A stretch of 64,000 nucleotides of DNA from Paraburkholderia sp. BL23I1N1 (GTDB lineage Bacteria > Pseudomonadota > Gammaproteobacteria > Burkholderiales > Burkholderiaceae), in contig NZ_RAPV01000001.1 of assembly GCF_003610295.1 (NCBI RefSeq), positions 2,728,001 to 2,792,000 on the forward strand. Direction: 5' to 3'. Below, one piece after another: positions 61,581 through 64,000 of the stretch (positions within the stretch are counted from its first letter, which is position 1; each line of letters starts with the position of its first letter). The position numbers and the translations under genes are program-made. The notes under the pieces were generated by a model, which searched no databases, was not told where the DNA came from, and saw nothing but the letters and a program-made list of their open reading frames with translations.

Positions 61581-63092
61581 TTATGCACGCAACACCTGCG
61601 CCGCGCGCACCTTGTCGTTCACGCGGTCGTCCAGCGCGTTCGTCACGCCCAACGCCCCATTGATGACGCACCATCGCAACGGCTCGGGCAGCGTGGATGG
61701 CGTCTTGTGATCCAGCGCCAAAAGGAGCGGATTTTCGGTGCCGTGAATGCGCCCGGCAATCATGTTGCCCACCATCGACTGCGCGGCCACACCATGCCCG
61801 GAGCACCCGGCGCTGTAGAAGATGTTCCGATGTACCCCCGTTGCCCCGACGACTGGCAGCGCGTCATTGGCCAGGCTGATATAGCCGCTCCAGCACGCCC
61901 GCAGCGCGATGCCTTTGAGGGTCGGGAAGCGGTCATGCAGAGCCGTGCGCAGCTCGCGATACGACTCGTAGTCGGGCACGTTCGGCGTTTTGGAGCCGTA
62001 TGGGTAGTGGATACGCTTCGTCGTCACCACGAGTGTGTTGTCGACGGTCAGGCGGTGGCTTTCCATGGTCCAGTGTGCCGTCACGATGCCTTCGCGTCGC
62101 GGCCAGCCCAACGCCTTGCGCTGGGCATCGGAAAGCGGCTCGGTCTCGATCGCCGAAACTCGCAACGGCACGACCTTGTCTGCAAGCAGGCCGAGCTGCG
62201 GCGTATAGGCGTTGGTCGCCAGCATCAGAGCCGGGGCGCTCGCACTGCCTCGCGGGGTTTGCACCTTGATGACCGGTCCCTCCGTGTAAGAGAGCAGCGG
62301 CGTATTCTCGTAGATTTTGACGCCCGAGCGCAGCGCCGCGCGCCTGAGCCCCATCACGTACTTGCCGGGATGGAGCGTGCCGCCGCGCGACACGTAGTTG
62401 CCAAACAGAAACGCCGGCGGAATGCCACGAGCACGCATCTCAGCCTGATCGAGAAACTCTGATTGAAAGCCCAACCCGGCGCCGGTTCGCATGTCCTCGC
62501 GCACCTTCTCTTCCTGCGCAGGATCAATGCCTGCACGGATAATGCCGGTCTGGTTGTAGTCGCAGTCAATCTCGTACTCTTTGAGCTTGCCCTCCACGAA
62601 AGGGACGGCGTCCTCGTAGTAGCGGACGATCTCCTTCCCTTTTTCGTTGCCTATGCTCTTGAGAAAAAGATCGTACTCGAGCGCGAGTGCGCCGGCCAGA
62701 TAGCCCGCGTTGCGTCCACTTGCACCAAAGCCGGCAAACTCGCGCTCGAGTACGATCACTTTCGCTCCGTGCCTGACCAGTTCCAGCGCAGCCGACAGCC
62801 CGGCAAACCCGGCGCCGACGATGACCACATCCGCGCTCGCGTCGCCCACGAGTTCCGGCTGCATGTCGCCCGGCCTTTCAACCCAGCCGCCAAGCGCGCG
62901 GTACTTCTCCATGTCAGCGGTCATTCTGGCCTCCTCCACGGGTCCAGGCGATTCGACGCGTGAGCATTGCGTGGCCGCCACTGCCGGCACCACCACGGCT
63001 GCGGCCGCCGCGCCCTTGATGAAGGTGCGGCGGCTGACTCCGGAACGCGAGCCGTCTTGTTGTCCTGCCTGTGCTTCCGTTGTCTCGCTCAT
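61581..63092 (-). CDS. Tat-exported FAD-dependent oxidoreductase (DAO/OrdL family)
   Basis: A 503-residue flavoprotein of the DAO superfamily. The leader has a twin-arginine motif (R21-R22, SRRTFIKGAAAAAVVV). FAD binding begins at DVVIVGAGFAGLSAALELV with FGASGRNAGYLAG as the second contact; the C-terminal ACWSGYISLANDALPVVG and FYSAGCSGHGVAAQSMVG complete the site. It resembles gamma-glutamylputrescine/sarcosine-type amine oxidases, which are normally cytoplasmic, so the export signal is notable. It lies 10 bp after the thiolase gene, probably in the same operon. Substrate: an N-alkyl amine or amino acid, not further defined. Confidence 0.88.
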   Translation of the reverse strand: MSETTEAQAGQQDGSRSGVSRRTFIKGAAAAAVVVPAVAATQCSRVESPGPVEEARMTADMEKYRALGGWVERPGDMQPELVGDASADVVIVGAGFAGLSAALELVRHGAKVIVLEREFAGFGASGRNAGYLAGALALEYDLFLKSIGNEKGKEIVRYYEDAVPFVEGKLKEYEIDCDYNQTGIIRAGIDPAQEEKVREDMRTGAGLGFQSEFLDQAEMRARGIPPAFLFGNYVSRGGTLHPGKYVMGLRRAALRSGVKIYENTPLLSYTEGPVIKVQTPRGSASAPALMLATNAYTPQLGLLADKVVPLRVSAIETEPLSDAQRKALGWPRREGIVTAHWTMESHRLTVDNTLVVTTKRIHYPYGSKTPNVPDYESYRELRTALHDRFPTLKGIALRACWSGYISLANDALPVVGATGVHRNIFYSAGCSGHGVAAQSMVGNMIAGRIHGTENPLLLALDHKTPSTLPEPLRWCVINGALGVTNALDDRVNDKVRAAQVLRA

Positions 63093-63102
63093 GCTCGCTC
63101 CA

Positions 63103-64000
63103 TCAAGTCTTGCTCAGAATGTGTACGGCAAGCGCCGCCTCTTCGATGCCCTGAAATCCGCCGCCGTTTTCCTGAATTGCGTGCCGCGCGCCGGATACCT
63201 GACGCGCGCCCGCTTCGCCGCGCAGCTGAGTCACCAGTTCGTATAGCTGACCGATTCCCGTCGCACCCAGTGGATGACCTTTCGATTCGAGGCCACCGGA
63301 TGTGTTGATTGGAATGCGCCCCCCGAGGGTGAACTCGCCGTGCTCGGCTGCGGGGCCGCCCTGGCCGATCGGGACCAGTTGCAGATTTTCGGCCTGGATG
63401 ATTTCCCCCATTGCCGACGCGTCGTGCACTTCTGCGACATCTATGTCCTCGGGGCCGAGGCCTGCCTGTTGATAGGCCTGCAGCGCCGCGAGGCGGCCGA
63501 TATTCTTCTCCGGCTCGTCGGCTCGTCGATGCGTGAAGCTGCGGATCACGCTCGCCGCAATCCGGATGCAACGCTCGTGGTCGGCGCCGATGCGCCGCAG
63601 TCCCTCCTTGGTGCAGAGGATCGCCGCTGCCGCACCGTCCGTGACCGGCGCGCACATCGGCAGCGTGATCGGATACGTGATCGGCGGTGCCGCAAGCACT
63701 TCATCGATCGTGAACGGCTGGCGGAACTGCGAATACGGGTTGTGCACCGAATGCAGATGGTTCTTCGACGACACGGCGGCGATCTGGCGTTGCGTGGTGC
63801 CGTAGATCTTCATGTGATACCGGCACAGCGCGGCGTAGACCGACATGAAGCGGCTATAGGGCCGATCGGACTCTGATCCGGGCGGCGGCTCCATGCCTTC
63901 GCCGAGCTTCATCAGGCTGGCGAAGTTCTCGTCGACGCGCGACACGTCCCAGCCCGCCTCGAAGAGAGCGAATGATTTCGCCTTGTCCGCTACGTTCATC
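63103..64000 (-). CDS. Thiolase/acetyl-CoA acetyltransferase family protein, partial
   Basis: The C-terminal ~298 residues of a thiolase-superfamily protein; the gene continues beyond the end of the window, so the nucleophilic cysteine is not seen. The catalytic His and closing loop are present (NTSGGLESKGHPLGATGIGQLYELV), as is EVHDASAMGEI typical of the SCP2-thiolase-like branch. The terminal 'GGGFQGIEEAALAVHIL' replaces the usual NGGG.P/CG. It is upstream of the Tat FAD oxidoreductase on the same strand. The C-C cleavage or condensation it catalyses probably belongs to the same catabolic route as the acyl-CoA dehydrogenase. Confidence 0.88.
   Translation of the reverse strand, partial: MNVADKAKSFALFEAGWDVSRVDENFASLMKLGEGMEPPPGSESDRPYSRFMSVYAALCRYHMKIYGTTQRQIAAVSSKNHLHSVHNPYSQFRQPFTIDEVLAAPPITYPITLPMCAPVTDGAAAAILCTKEGLRRIGADHERCIRIAASVIRSFTHRRADEPEKNIGRLAALQAYQQAGLGPEDIDVAEVHDASAMGEIIQAENLQLVPIGQGGPAAEHGEFTLGGRIPINTSGGLESKGHPLGATGIGQLYELVTQLRGEAGARQVSGARHAIQENGGGFQGIEEAALAVHILSKT

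Overview
The window looks like a stretch of accessory replicon (second chromosome or megaplasmid) from a member of the Burkholderiaceae, in the Burkholderia/Paraburkholderia/Caballeronia range. The reasons are high-GC coding with long antisense shadow frames, three classical beta-proteobacterial trimeric porins whose mature proteins begin QSS/QSTVTLYG, small secreted DUF4148-type proteins, and a dense mix of catabolic operons, TetR and LysR regulators and decayed insertion sequences. This placement is an inference from gene content only.

Region 1 (about 1-12.4 kb). It begins with the end of a CaiB/BaiF CoA-transferase, a TetR gene and gene relics. A long minus-strand array follows: aldehyde dehydrogenase, SDR, a linalool dehydratase/isomerase (LDI)-family protein, an SCO1-like protein, a small membrane protein, a porin, MmgE/PrpD and a CitE-like lyase with a one-base frameshift. 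A divergent LysR gene with a good palindrome lies at its head. Region 2 (13.9-19.0 kb) is an aromatic-acid-type efflux operon: YtcA-like, HlyD, FUSC and an outer-membrane factor. Region 3 (20.3-29.5 kb) is a second LDI module: acyl-CoA ligase, porin, zinc alcohol dehydrogenase, aldehyde dehydrogenase, TetR, LDI-family paralogue and enoyl-CoA hydratase. Two related palindromic sites, 61-65 bp upstream of the aldehyde dehydrogenase and of LDI2, probably bind the TetR protein. Together regions 1 and 3 suggest conversion of a tertiary (terpenoid or hemiterpenoid) alcohol to a primary allylic alcohol, then aldehyde, acid and CoA thioester.

Region 4 (29.86-50.33 kb) is bracketed by two direct copies of a 235-bp module. 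Each has four TGAGTAC boxes at identical offsets (0, 12, 216, 228) around a tRNA-3'-end-like sequence and a terminator, so the 20-kb interval looks like a decayed genomic island. It holds a three-subunit flavoprotein dehydrogenase (opine oxidase / D-hydroxyproline dehydrogenase / HcnABC type), a complete polar amino-acid ABC transporter, two further MmgE/PrpD proteins, a LysR regulator, an octopine/nopaline-dehydrogenase-family protein and a porin. Pseudogenes include lpdA, IS66 pieces and an ABC ATPase fragment. The content suggests uptake and oxidation of an opine-like or imino-acid compound.

Region 5 (51.5-64 kb) starts with a fused relic of a chemotaxis receptor and pntA. A minus-strand catabolic set follows: EthD protein, two membrane proteins, diheme cytochrome c, Tat-exported flavin amine oxidase, etfA-etfB, a broken DUF4148 gene, acyl-CoA dehydrogenase, TetR, a Tat-exported FAD oxidoreductase and a thiolase running off the end. 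A shared palindrome upstream of the amine-oxidase operon and of the acyl-CoA dehydrogenase suggests that the TetR protein controls both.
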